A stretch of 64,000 nucleotides of DNA from Lamellibrachia satsuma (taxonomy: Eukaryota; Annelida; Polychaeta; Sabellida; Siboglinidae). The position numbers were made by a program, and so were the translations under genes. The notes below the pieces were generated by a model that saw only the letters and a list, made by a program, of their open reading frames with translations, had not been told where the DNA came from and did not search any database. The stretch spans positions 2,983,599 through 3,047,598 of the forward strand of contig BSQZ01000040.1 in NCBI GenBank assembly GCA_033239005.1. Direction: 5' to 3'. Positions 1-10,849 of the stretch are shown here, piece after piece. Every line of letters begins with the position of its first letter. Positions within the stretch are counted from its first letter, which is position 1.

Positions 1-836
1 AACATTATTTTATAATGCATTCAAAACGACAAATACTGCTTGTTATCATATATCACGATTTCTGGAATATTTGTATATGATCTTTAAAACTCGATCCTCT
101 ACTGATTTCCAAATGTCCAAATATGAATTGTGTGAATAGTTAATTTCCTCAGTCGTTTTAATAAAGTGCCTATTTTTTTCAAATCGTCGAAAGAATTGAC
201 TTTTGCCGTTAGATCTGGTAAGGCTCAAAGTAGTAGACATCCAAAACGGTAAACACTTTATGGGGCCAAGGCTGATCATGGGCGTGACTTCCATCATCTC
301 ACCGATCACATGACAAATTTATGACATTTCATCAATGGCAAAATTTGTGAGTTTTTAGCGTTTCCATTTTCACTCCAATTAATGCTGGATCAAGCATTAA
401 ATACTCTAATAGTTTGTCTGACGATTTCGCGAAAAACTACCTACAAATGTTGCACAAACAAGCTGGCATGTCGTAGTGGATACTAGGTAGATTTGAATTT
501 TCGCAAAATGAATTTGAAATGAGACGAGCAAAAATCGAATTGAGGATGGACCTTTAAAGGAAATGTGCGAAACAACTGTTTTAGATACGTTGTAAAAATG
601 AATCTATTAGTATTTATAAGTTCTCGATTTGTTACAAATATTATCAAGACAAAACGGATTACTATCGAGATCTTCCATATGTTAATTTTAGGCTTATAGA
701 AAATACACGATTTGGTGATAAAATAACATAAGCCAATGTTATGACATATGTAAAGACAGTTGTACGGCAATGAAAACAGTGCAATAAATAATCACAGTTG
801 GTGGTAAAAAATTACTTTTCTCATCGGACGATTTAG
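1..836. other. AT-rich stretch, no gene seen
   Basis: I see no exon-like reading frame with splice signals, no RNA gene and no recognisable mobile element here. Short open frames are AT-rich and have no family resemblance. Confidence 0.5.
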
Positions 837-973
837 TGGTCTGCAAAATTCTGGCAAATTATTGGTCTGTCAAATTCATTCAAATTATTAGTGTGTCAAA
901 TTCTGTCAAATTATTGGTCTGTCTAATTATTGGTATGTCAAATTCTGTCATATTATTGGTCTGTCAAATTTCG
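837..973. repeat. short imperfect tandem repeat around ATTATTGGTCTGTCAAATT
   Basis: The phrase ATTATTGGTCTGTCAAATT recurs about five times with small changes (ATTATTAGTGTGTC, ATTATTGGTATGTC). The spacing is uneven, so this is a degenerate minisatellite rather than a clean array. Confidence 0.75.
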
Positions 974-2277
974 GTTACAGTAAATATACTGCAACAATAG
1001 AGACCAACACATGAAGTATAGCACTGTTAATTTATATGAACTTTCAGATCGAAAATTAAGATAATTGAGACGTTTTAGTTATACGAAACTCTCAATTAGT
1101 TCCGCATCAGTTAACCAATGAAAGTCGTTGTACATTCCCTTTAGCAAGAGACTTAATGTGAATCACTTCGACACAGTTATAAGAACGACCACTTTTAATA
1201 ATTATTTTTGGAATGCGCCGTTCGATAGGTTGTTTTCAGGAGGACTGCCGCAGTGAAGGACAAGGTATTCACTTGTCCTGGACATACACGTGCCGATCGT
1301 TTCTCTTTCTCTATCGCACTCTGTTTAATATGTACTTCTGCTTTCTGTTCGAGCGACTGCGACAGCTAAATACAATGTTTGTTTCGTAGGGCGACACACG
1401 TACGACCGGGTCGAATTCAACCGAAAACAGTAGAAAGAAACATAGAAAGAAGGTAACCGAAAAAGACTACGCCATTAGTAACCATTTCGTTACATTCCAA
1501 CTAGATAGCGTGCCAGTTTCTTCTCAACAAGCTTTCACACTTCGCGTAAATGTTACGATGCCTGAATCCTAAATGTCGTGTCCAACCTTACCAAAACGTT
1601 GTTATTAAACAATATACCATAAGCAAACACCACTAATAAACTATGACCACTACCAAAAATTGAGAGTGAAAGACATCACGTGGTTTCGATGTTTGGAAAA
1701 ATAATTAAGTAAGATGTAAATGAGCGTTACTAGGTTTTGTACCGGGTGTGCGTGAGTGCGTGCGTGCGTGCGAGCATGTGCGTGGGTGTGTATTTAGACG
1801 GAATAATGGGAAATTATTTTATCAGACGTCTTGCTGTATTACCAGACGCGTTTCGTACGGACTACCTATATTCAATACAGATTTTTGGAGGAATACAGCC
1901 GTATCCCGTATCTATACGGATTTGTTTAAGCTTTTCGGAAAATTCGCTTGGCATATTTCCTGTCAAACACAGCGGATTTCGTTTGATGTAGATACATTTA
2001 GTAGACAGATACACGGAGACACGCGATCGGAATGTGGTAGCTCGAGCAACCGATTAAACATTGTAAGACCTATACATCATGCGGTTGTACACTTTTTTTG
2101 AATTTCAAGTCAAAATCTGGGGCGGCGGAGGGGCATTATACCAACGTGCATCAACGTGCTTTTGCGCACACAGCATAACCATAAAACGTGCAATTTGTCT
2201 CAAGGATGGTATACTGGCGATGTATTGAGTGCCTCCTTGCGGGCAAAAAATACGAACTTCAACCCAAAGAAAATGGC
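974..2277. other. no gene recognised upstream of the Tyr-motif gene
   Basis: Two overlapping short frames near 1.74-2.1 kb start in a GTGCGTGC-rich stretch and show no domain. Missing 5' exons or the promoter of the gene ending at 3888 may lie here, but nothing marks them. Confidence 0.4.
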
Positions 2278-2502
2278 ATGTCTGAATTACTGTTGTGTTA
2301 TGTTTTCAGCTACTGCGTAGCCGTATGTTTGTTTCTAGATACAAACCAAATGTTTTCTTTAAACGAGGAATTAACTACAGACAACGTTTCTTCACAGCGA
2401 AAGCGCAGTAAAGACTCGCGTCACAACAGTGATCGCACCGACCGCAACACAGACAGAAGACAGCAACACGACGCGGAGCGGCGTCGTACTGAACCTGTGA
2501 CG
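2278..2502 (+). CDS. candidate upstream exon(s) of the Tyr-motif adaptor-like gene
   Basis: The frame is open from ATG 2278 to a strong donor, gtaagc, at 2503. The intron is phase 0 and matches the phase-0 acceptor at 3129. The 3' part (2398-2502) follows a pyrimidine-rich acceptor (gtttcttcacag) and encodes a basic polar stretch beginning RKRSKDSRHNSDR. That part is the more convincing exon. The upstream half would encode SELLLCYVFSYCVAVCLFL, which could be one membrane segment preceded by only one or two residues. If the whole frame is coding, the joined product has 327 residues: a short outside N-terminus, one membrane segment and a long basic tail with Tyr motifs. If the acceptor at 2397 is used, the membrane segment is chance and the true N-terminus lies elsewhere. 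The matching phase supports the exon pair; the membrane segment is inference. Confidence 0.4.
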
Positions 2503-3129
2503 GTAAGCACGACTGACTGACTGACGCTCACCCACCCATAAAAATGCACATAATTGTATTATAAATATTTCTGTGCAACAAGAGGGAGACGTTGTGAAGT
2601 TCAAAACGTCATCTAAAAATGTTGTCATTGACAACCCGGGAAATAGCCATTATAATTGAAAGAGCAGAGATCGTGTTGTGCAGTTTACGGAACAACTGTC
2701 TTACGTTTGCAATTAATGTCTATTCCCTCTGTAATGTTTGGTTTTAAGATAGTAGTTTCTGGTAGGAACAGCACAATGAAAAACGAGTTAACGAGGATAT
2801 GCTGGATAGTTTTTGTAGTTGCTCCAAATATATACCTATTTCATACGCAATCTCTAGCAAGATGTCCGTGTAAAAGGTATCTCCCGTGTTTGTAATTTTT
2901 CAAAATATCCTCCCAATTTCCAGTAAAAAGCTACCGCTTGTGTCGTACATGTCGGTCTATTTGATTTCGCGATGATTCGTTAATTTATCAGATTTGTGCC
3001 TTTATTGCGTTTATTTACATATGAAAAGCACTTCATTTACCATTGCTAACTTCTGGCTATTATTTGCTTGTGACAACTTGGAAGATCTGTGCATAATCAC
3101 CTCTCCATTGGGACACGACTATGTTTCAG

Positions 3130-3888
3130 GCGCGACCAGGCGGAGACGCCGGGAGAAACAAACGTAGACCTGCCTCGATAATTTCCGAGGCGACGAAGAT
3201 CTATCAGGATTTAAAGAATAGAGGTGCTCGCAATCGATGTGACTTGCCACCGGTGCCGCCGGAAGGGGGCCAAAGTTACGAGAACGAAAACGTCATCAAC
3301 GAACTTCGCCGGGCTGGACCTTCGGCGTCGGCCGGCAGTGGCGCCACCAACGGGAGCCAACAGAACGGTGGCGCGTCGCACGATCACGTGACTCCGATGG
3401 TAGCTTCCGCCTTCGGTCAGACGCATGCGACCGCTGCAGCAAGTGGCGGTGCAGCCACGCCACCTGGCAGGAGCACGTCGGACGACCCTGTCCGCCATGA
3501 CTACGAGAACGAGGACGTCATCAAAACGTTACACAAGTCAAAAGTCACGTCCCACGATAAAAGCCGCTATGGTGGCGCCACCAGTGGGGACCAACAGAGT
3601 GGCGTAGTACGTGGTCACGCAACTGCGCACGAAGAGAGTGCGTTGCCAGGCGTCGCGGCAAGTGGCAGCATAGCCGACACAAACACTAGTAATACAGCCG
3701 TACGAACCGGCGAGAGTGCGACAGGTGACACTATCCGCCCTGACTACGAGAACGAGGAGGTCATTAAAACGCTACATAAGTCACAACGTCACGAATACGA
3801 AAATAAACACGTCATCGAACAGTTAAGGCAAAGTAAAGAACAACATGAAATCAACACACAACACGATTACGTAAATGTAGATAAGTAA
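3130..3888 (+). CDS. terminal exon: protein with five Tyr-x-Asn (YENE/YVNV) motifs, possible SH2-adaptor
   Basis: A 252-residue frame follows the acceptor atgtttcag and ends at TAA 3886-3888. An in-frame ATG at 3121 lies inside the acceptor, so the true start is probably in an upstream exon. The product is polar, with Ala/Ser/Gly/Thr-rich spacers between short Tyr blocks: SYENENVINELRR, DYENEDVIKTLHKSK, DYENEEVIKTLHKSQ, EYENKHVIEQLRQSK and a final DYVNVDK. Tyr-x-Asn is the known binding consensus of the GRB2 SH2 domain, and vertebrate LAT carries very similar motifs. No globular domain is visible. Near the start are KRRPAS, which fits a basophilic kinase site, and IYQDL. I do not recognise the gene family. 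A role as a phosphotyrosine scaffold is inference from the motif array. Coding potential is supported by the splice phase and by retention of the motif through diverged spacers. Confidence 0.6.
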   Translation, partial: ARPGGDAGRNKRRPASIISEATKIYQDLKNRGARNRCDLPPVPPEGGQSYENENVINELRRAGPSASAGSGATNGSQQNGGASHDHVTPMVASAFGQTHATAAASGGAATPPGRSTSDDPVRHDYENEDVIKTLHKSKVTSHDKSRYGGATSGDQQSGVVRGHATAHEESALPGVAASGSIADTNTSNTAVRTGESATGDTIRPDYENEEVIKTLHKSQRHEYENKHVIEQLRQSKEQHEINTQHDYVNVDK

Positions 3889-4754
3889 TGGGGACGTAAA
3901 CACCGGCCGTGCGTAAGTTCAAGAGAATGCAGACGGTACGTTCTTTCGTTCGTTTCAAATCGTAAACAAGGCTTATACTTCATCTTCCAAGCACACATAT
4001 CACACAAAGAATGTGTCTTGGTCAACTGCGAGTCGTTGTATGTCGCACGACCAGATTGCGGCAGAATCTCATATCACGTTTTGACTGTTACATTTGTTAT
4101 TTTGTACAGATTTTTGCATGTGTTCCACACGAAGGTTTGACTTATAATAGAAATCAAAGCTTCGTGTTGAGGTGTCTATATTATAGCAGGTATCTAGTGT
4201 AAACAGGTCTGGTTCAGATGCTATTACAGGCGATTCCTCTTGCTTAGAGGAATTCTGAAAATGGCTGCACGTAAGATTACATTGTTGTAACTACGTTCAT
4301 TACGGTTGATATTCTTGAGACGCCCCTGTCACTGATTACACGTGGACGAGATTGAGACACGAAACACGAACCAGGGTAACTTCTGAAAAGTCTAGTGATA
4401 TAGGGATGACAATCAATATTATAGCAAGTACAATCGACGTTATAGGGTTGAAGGTGTATAAATAAGTTAACATGTACATATCGCATTAGTAATTGTAGAA
4501 AAAGTTGATAAATTAATTATAATAGTATAATGTTTGACTCACAAGCCAGTATTCATCTAAATATATTTATTTTTCTATTACTAGGATGTTGTACATAAAG
4601 CTTTTGTACGTGAATAACAATGTACCAAGAATATAGCAGGAACTTTGCTGTTATTTCTGGAAACCTAGCTTGAATACTAAGAACGGATGCATACCATTAA
4701 AGCAGAAATCACATTTCAACAAAATACAATATATTAGTTTCGTCTTATAAAAAG
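3889..4754. other. 3' flank of the Tyr-motif gene, no further gene seen
   Basis: The region is AT-rich after 4.4 kb. No exon, RNA gene or transposon was recognised. It may hold the 3'UTR of the gene ending at 3888. Confidence 0.4.
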
Positions 4755-4769
4755 GTAAACGTACTTTCT

Positions 4770-5075
4770 TGTGTACACTGTGGCGCGGTATCCAATACTT
4801 GGGAGTGTCCAAAGCGCTTTACACTTCACCTTCTGGCTTACCTGTTCACTCAAACGCCAACTCTTTGGGAAGAATTCAGCCACACTACACTTATTGCGCG
4901 ACTAAAGTTAATCGCGCGATTAAGATTTTACATACACATATCCACCACTGTCTATAGCCAGATACTCATTTATACAGCTGGGTGAACTGATACAACGTTG
5001 AGTGAACGAAACTGCCCAAGCTTCCAAACGGCAGCAGGAGGATTCGAACTCGTGTTATCACGATTTAAACAGAGA
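4770..5075 (-). mobile_element. decayed tRNA-derived SINE (copy 1)
   Basis: It shares landmarks with the other copies of this family: GGTATCCAATACTTGGGA, AAAGCGCTTTACACTTCACC, a TCATTTATACAGCTGGGTGA block, and a B-box-like GGATTCGAACTC near 5040. The tRNA-like head is at the high-coordinate end, so the element reads on the minus strand. An unrelated GCGCGA(T/C)TAA stretch interrupts it near 4900. It is the most diverged of the fuller copies. Confidence 0.7.
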
Positions 5076-5612
5076 AAACCGGATGCACTGAATAACACTG
5101 AATAACGTTGAATAACAAGTTAAGACAGATTAATTAATTAAATGTTTGTGTTTGGACGAGCGGTACTTCATCCTTATGCCATCTGCAATTTGTGGATTCC
5201 CACGAACTGCCTGTCAGATAATTGACAACCCAACTAGATTGACAACAATCACATGTTTTGCCTAGTTATCAAAAACAGGGGCATGCACTGGATAAAGTCC
5301 GTCGTAACTGCTGTCACTGTGTGAAAGCTGCACGTCGGTGTCGTCATCAGTTTAATGACCGTGAGAATCCGCGGGACACCATAACGGAGTAATGCTTAGG
5401 AGAATGTAGTTATGTGCATAATATATCCGTCACGGCAACAAAACATACAAACTCAAGAGTTCTACAGCGATGGGTTAATTCTAATTTATGAGATGCTCGC
5501 AATATACTCGAGACGATCTTCGCTCATTCGCAGAATGCGGCCAAGCCGCCAACATCCGCGTCTTCGCGGCTTCACGACGACTTTAACTGATAAGCACTGA
5601 CGTGTTTTCGTC
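5076..5612. other. no gene seen between SINE and GCCC tract
   Basis: No splice-consistent exon or repeat was recognised. The 3' part becomes CpG-rich just before the tetranucleotide tract. Confidence 0.4.
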
Positions 5613-5888
5613 GCCCGCCCGCCCGCCCGCCCGCCCGCCCGCCCGCCCGCCCGCCCGCCCGCCCGCCCGCCCGCCCGCCCGCCCGCCCGCCCGCCCGCCC
5701 GCCCGCCCGCCCGCCCGCCCGCCCGCCCGCCCGCCCGCCCGCCCGCCCGCCCGCCCGCCCGCCCGCCCGCCCGCCCGCCCGCCCGCCCGCCCGCCCGCCC
5801 GCCCGCCCGCCCGCCCGCCCGCCCGCCCGCCCGCCCGCCCGCCCGCCCGCCCGCCCGCCCGCCCGCCCGCCCGCCCGCCCGCCCGCCC
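5613..5888. repeat. pure (GCCC)69 tetranucleotide array
   Basis: There are 276 bases of uninterrupted GCCC. The minus strand is (GGGC)n, with a G3 run every four bases and single-base loops, which is the classic G-quadruplex pattern; the plus strand could form an i-motif. Because the unit is 4 bp, all three frames on each strand stay open and encode Pro-Ala-Arg or Gly-Arg-Ala repeats. Those frames are by-products. Confidence 0.97.
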
Positions 5889-6305
5889 AGTTAATGTTAG
5901 AAGGGGAACTGCCTTGAATTTTTCAGATTTTTTTCGTAAAACAAAAAATTCAAGATGGCCACAGGCCTTGATAAAATGTAACCTATTTTGGATTCTATAA
6001 GTCACAGGAAGGCCAACTTGTTGTCGTAGTTGTTGTGATGTCGTTGAGTGTGATTCTGGAGGTCACCCAATCTGACTAGGACATTCTCATTCATGACACT
6101 ACACAAATAACAGCGTATTTATAGTAATACATACCAACTTTCCAATAAACGGTCACCATCTTTTTTAGTATATGAAATATTCTAATAACAGATGAGTTGT
6201 ATAGGTGCTGAGTTAGGTTTATGGCGTCTTATGGAAATGAGGCTGGTGACCAAAGTTCATAGATTATAACCCAGGAAGTAAGTTGTGTTCACTGACTACT
6301 ACACC
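5889..6305. other. no gene seen
   Basis: This is ordinary AT-rich sequence between the GCCC array and the Cys-rich pseudogene. It may include the 5' end of the element carrying that pseudogene. Confidence 0.35.
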
Positions 6306-6751
6306 ATGGGAGGAGTTGACTGGAATCGTTGCATCATTTGCCAGCAAGACACATCTGAATCACTCGGTGCACAGTCTTGTAACAAGTGCTGACAGCCCGC
6401 ACTGCCTACACTTCATTTCTGACAAAGGGCGACGAACAGTTCCAGGACATTGATGCCCTTTCAGATGAAACATATCTGGGAATGATGAAAGAGCTGACAG
6501 TTTTGCAACCCATTGTGCATCATTGCGCATCGTGTCATTTGAAATTTAACAATTCGAATTTGGCAAAAGCAAAGAAGAAAAAAAGGAGGGAACACAACAC
6601 AGATGAGCCTGACGAGAAGATGCTCGGCAAGCGCCAGACACTGAAGTGTTTCTTCTGTAAGAAAGGACATGGCGAAAGTAATCTCCACCAGGTTTCAACA
6701 TTTGATGCTGACGCCAGTTTGCGACATATGATCACAGCCACTTCTTACTAG
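6306..6751 (+). pseudogene. broken Cys-rich protein of mobile-element type
   Basis: A first frame from ATG 6306 encodes a Cys pair motif (WNRCIICQQ) and stops after about 28 residues. After a frame change the remainder runs open from 6386 to 6751. It has a second Cys/His block (CASCHLKFNNSN), a lysine-rich stretch (KAKKKKRREH) and a third pair (CFFCKKGHGESNLHQ) followed by TFDADASLRHM. I recall this order of CxxC, CHLKF-N, KR-rich, CxFC and LH-x-TFDA as recurring in repetitive proteins of invertebrate genomes, probably transposon-linked. The name and function of the family are unknown to me. The stop plus frameshift marks this copy as decayed. Confidence 0.55.
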
Positions 6752-7448
6752 CTTCCAATGAAGTGGCATCACTCTTGTCCAATTGTTGCCCCTCTGAATT
6801 CTCACCAATATCGTTATCAGTGTTTGGCATCATTTCATTTTAATGTTGTGTTAGAATTGCGCCATTGATACTGGGTGATAGCACCAGCATGCAGGCGTTG
6901 CTTCAACAATACGGTCCCTTGGTAATTTGTATGGGCATTGTGTACCAACTGGTGTACGTTGGAACTGGTACATGTTCAAAACGACTCGCAACTTGTACAT
7001 GCTAAGCAGAGTACCAATAGCTACTATGTCCAATTATCGCCCAGGTAGTTGAAAAGGTAGTTATTACCTTTCTGCTTATCGTTTTGTTAATTATTTTAAC
7101 TCACTAGATATTACATTGGTACGTTACATTTCACTTGTAAACTCACATTTCTGATAGAGGGCCTAAGTTAATAACATCGAGGCCAAACTCTGATGACCCA
7201 GCACATTTAGGCGAAGTTTAGGCGAAGCGTGTGAATAATGGACTTCTGTGATTTTGATTTTCAGAAACGTCGCGTCAACATAAACTTCAGTTTGCATCTA
7301 TTCGCTAGGTGGCACCACATATACCTTAAGGGCTTAGGTCGTTTTGCTCCTGTATCGGAATATGTTAGAGAATTATTTTTCAATGATAATATTTGTTTGA
7401 CCAAAATGGACTTACGCAGTTTTGACTCTAAACAGACGATATTGGGGA

Positions 7449-7449
<1 letters not shown>
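6752..7449. other. no gene seen
   Basis: A frame open from about 7238 runs into the ACGC array and is kept open by it. No domain or splice-supported exon was found. Confidence 0.35.
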
Positions 7450-7531
<82 letters not shown>

Positions 7532-7563
7532 CGACCGACCGCACGCACGCACGCACGACCGAC

Positions 7564-7603
<40 letters not shown>

Positions 7604-7604
7604 C
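7450..7604. repeat. (ACGC)n microsatellite with two ACGACCGACCGC interruptions
   Basis: This is tandem ACGC over 155 bp. The same 12-bp variant block occurs twice near 7531 and 7555, so an internal segment was itself duplicated. The open frames through it (His-Ala-Arg-Thr, and Cys-Val-Arg-Ala on the other strand) are by-products. Confidence 0.96.
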
Positions 7605-9334
7605 TTAGTATTGGGGGCCGCCCCGGTTCCGACGCAATTCGCATACATGGGGGCCCTTTACAGGTAACTAGTCGGTCAAAGAGGCCCTCAGCTCGGGTTC
7701 GTCCAGTACGAACGCTTCGTAAATACGGCTCCTGGGAAATAACAACCGTAACCTGGTCAACGCGCGGGGTATTTTTGTAAGATAATGTATTGTAATAATC
7801 AACATCATAAATCGGACATATCTTGTTATGCGTAATATTATTTGGGGTTTGTAATTGGATGACAGTAGTTGATTGTTGAAACACGATGGCCACTGAACAT
7901 ATAGTTTCAACTGTCGATACATTGAAAGGTTTTTAATGTGCCAATTTTTGTAGGGTAACATATTATGTATGCCGATAAAGAGATAAAATGAAAGCATGAC
8001 AGAAGCATTGATATAAAAGTACGACAACAACTTTATTAAAGGCGCGAGCAACGCCGAAAAGAGCCGAGTCACCGGATAACGTTCTCGTGACGTAGGTCTA
8101 TTGTTCAATACGCCAACGCAATACGCAATAATCACCATGGTAACATATTGTCTATCGACAGCGTTGGAGAGAATATTCCCTCGTGTCAACACCAAAGTTC
8201 CCCAGCAGCATCCAATGTTCAAAGTTACGCTTTTCTGGCGAAGTCGAAGGTAGAATGTTCAACGGCCTCAACGCCAAGTTTCCCGGCGTGATCTTCGCCT
8301 CGATCGGCGTCGACCGGATTTCGTTCGGAGTCCGAGAGCGTTCGTCCACGTCCACGATATATGTTTCCTACGAACGAGCGCCTCGACGGCCGTCAACGTC
8401 GGACGGTTTGTGACGTTCGCCAGTTCGACCGAGACCGTTCATCTGCGGCCTCGATAGGTGATCTTTGCCTCGATCGGCGTCGATCGCGTAACGTTCTCCG
8501 TCCGAGTGCGTTCATCGGCGGCCTCTGTAGATGTTTCCGATGACGTTGACGAACCAGCGCCTCGATCGGTGTCGACGATGGATGTTTCGAGTGGCGTTCG
8601 CTCGTGTCGGTGTTAACGTTGCTGGCGATATTTGCCGATCGGTAGAACTCGATCGTCTCGCTCGCGCTTGGAATCTTCCCAAACACGAACTAGGCACTAA
8701 GTCAATTTAATATTAACAAACGTGATAGGAAATGAAAATAAAATAATAGATAATAATAAATATTAAATATTAATAAATTAAATCAGCAAAATGTCGTCAC
8801 GTGCACAGCAGTCGTCGTCTGGATAAATCATAAGCGCTCGGTAACACCGTACACGTGTGCATCTCCCCGATGGTTCCCCGGTCCCCTGGGGCAACTCCTC
8901 GTCACAAAACCAAAAAAAGGATAACGAAATAAAAGTGAACCTTACTATCAACGCGTCGTGTCGTCTGCAGCCGCAACGGCGATCGGTCAAACCAGAAGCA
9001 CGCGTGAGGCACAAGTTACGCTGTCCATGTGAATGCATGTGATCCGTCAGATAACCATTCTCTGCTGAGTTAGCGTACCGCCGGGGCATGTATGTTCTAA
9101 ACATACCGTATTCTAGATATGATCGTTTTCGTAATTGTGTGTACAAATCAGGATGTTCACAATTCACTGAGTAGTTGTCAAACAATATTTTCTTGCAGCA
9201 AAATTACATATAGATATATGTAACCGTGACATGTGTAAACTATCACACTATCGCCAACACTTAGAACAGACGCACATTTGCACAAAACAAACATGCGAAT
9301 GTGATATTAGTGGGACATCAGGTCCTAAAGTCTA
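7605..9334. other. non-repetitive region with a CpG-rich core at 8.2-8.7 kb
   Basis: The 8225-8690 part is CpG-rich and has loosely repeated phrases (CCTCGATCGGCGTCGA, CGTTCATC, AGATGTTTCC). Short frames on both strands are open there, none with a domain or paired splice sites. A minus frame at 8778-9185 has no recognisable content. I see no gene I can support. Confidence 0.35.
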
Positions 9335-9490
9335 GAAGAACATGCGACTTAAGTCTAACATCCTACAATATCACGATAGCACGGACCGAACATGCGACTT
9401 AAGAACATCCTACAATATCACGATGGCACGGACCGAACATGCGACTTAAGAACATCCTACAATATCACGATAGCACGGACCGAACATGCG
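9335..9490. repeat. 47-bp tandem repeat, about 3 copies
   Basis: The phrase GCACGGACCGAACATGCGAC starts at 9379 and 9426 and again near 9473. Each full copy continues TTAAGAACATCCTACAATAT. Copies are nearly identical, so the duplication is recent. Confidence 0.85.
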
Positions 9491-9665
9491 CCAGAAGGCA
9501 ATCATCCTAAAGTGTGGTTTCATAGCATATAATTTGTATATTGCAATTACACGTTTAAGATCAAGCTTTGACGATCGTGTTTGATTAAACTAGGGTTGAC
9601 ACGTTTCCAATGCCACGGAGTCACAATTAGCTCCACCGCCCAACTTCTCTGACGCCGATTTACGC

Positions 9666-10426
9666 CTACAAACCAGACTCTTCCATCTCGTCGAACGGGT
9701 TCTTAATTCGCAGGTATCTGCAGTGTTTCAACTCTTCCATTGACGCCGAGAAAGACAGCGCGTCACGCGATGATGTAATGCCTCCGTCGTGGCAACCGCC
9801 GAGTTCCGACGACTTTCTCCGACCAGTGCCGAGGTTCATACGATGCTTGACGGAGACCCGTCGTAGCTCGGTCGACAGCCGTGTAGATCGTCGGGGCATG
9901 ACCGGTGCGCAAGCGTGTGCGTCACCCATTGAACGAGAACGGTGCCGAGTTTTTCCGAAATCTCCCGATTGGGCAATGGGCGGAAATGGGGTGACGTCGA
10001 TGTCGTGAACTAACGTTTTCTTTGTGACGACGTACTTCCGGTCAGCGGTGAGCGATGCGTGTTTCGCGTCACTTGCGTTACTACAGCGAGGAAGTGAACA
10101 GTACGCGTGCGCACACTTTGGGAAGTCCTCCAGTCGTCTGCGGTCGGCGGCGCGTGCGTGTGACGTCACGTCCTGCGGTCGTTGGCACCGCTCGGTGGAC
10201 ACAACCTGCAGTCGGCACATCTCTCGCTGGACCTGCGCCGCGTCACGGTTCATCCTGCGCAGTTGTCGCTTCTGCTCGAGAGACAGTAGATTCAGACTGT
10301 CTTGTAGGTTCTCGTTAGCACGCTTCATGTTGGCGCAGACGGTGCGGGCCAGCACGCCACCGTCCGGTCTGCGTCCAGTCACTACCGCCATCGACTCCAT
10401 CGCCGGGGTGCCGAGGATGTTTTCTC
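9666..10426 (-). CDS. terminal exon of coiled-coil protein A (paralogue of the gene at 14.0-17.5 kb)
   Basis: The minus-strand frame follows an acceptor (gatttttcgtag) whose phase is 1, and ends at 9666. An in-frame ATG at 10400 could be the start if no upstream exon exists; from it the product has 244 residues. The N-terminal part (about 30-75) is a predicted coiled coil rich in Arg/Gln/Leu (NENLQDSLNLLSLEQKRQLR). The middle is basic and low in hydrophobic residues. The C-terminus is SMEELKHCRYLRIKNPFDEM followed by EESGL. The second gene ends with a clearly related motif (EGLKKCRYLRVRG, then DEEELTTTE), also has NENL at the start of its coiled coil, and lies on the same strand. I infer tandem paralogues. 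The family is not recognised; a CCDC190-like coiled-coil family is only a guess. Confidence 0.55.
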
Positions 10427-10599
10427 CTACGAAAAATCACCCGTCTGGCCACAGCGCCACGCGAGTCCTTGGCTGAAGGAATAACGACAATTGTTACTAT
10501 TATGGAAGTATCAACCACAGCCAATTTCTCGCTGTGCCCAACTGATTGGCAGCTATCGTGACAATAACACGCGCACGAATTGAGCTATAACGCACGCAC

Positions 10600-10736
10600 G
10601 CATGCGCTGGCATTGCACACATGCAAGTACTTACAGTACATCAAGCGCACATACACGCACACACACGCACACGCACACGCACACACACACACACACGCTG
10701 GCATTGCACACATGCAAGTACTTACAGTACACCAAG

Positions 10737-10809
<73 letters not shown>

Positions 10810-10849
10810 GCACGCACGCACGCGCACGCACGCACGCACGCACGCACAG
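10600..10849. repeat. CA and ACGC microsatellites with a duplicated 40-bp flank
   Basis: A block containing GCTGGCATTGCACACATGCA and AGTACTTACAGTACA occurs at about 10602 and again at about 10697, each time next to CA-rich repeats. A (CA)n run of about 65 bp and an (ACGC)n run follow. The arrangement fits slippage plus duplication of the flank. Confidence 0.92.

Noticed and set aside
5583..6005. Pro-Ala-Arg and Gly-Arg-Ala repeat proteins on opposite strands
   Set aside because: They are by-products of the pure GCCC tract, and the flanking parts of the frames have no coding features.
7238..7893. Frames of 180 and 210 codons through the ACGC array
   Set aside because: The array keeps them open. 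The flanks have no domain, splice support or composition bias of coding sequence.
8778..9185. A 135-codon minus-strand frame with several Cys
   Set aside because: No domain, no paired splice sites and no paralogue in the window. Chance cannot be excluded, so it was not annotated.
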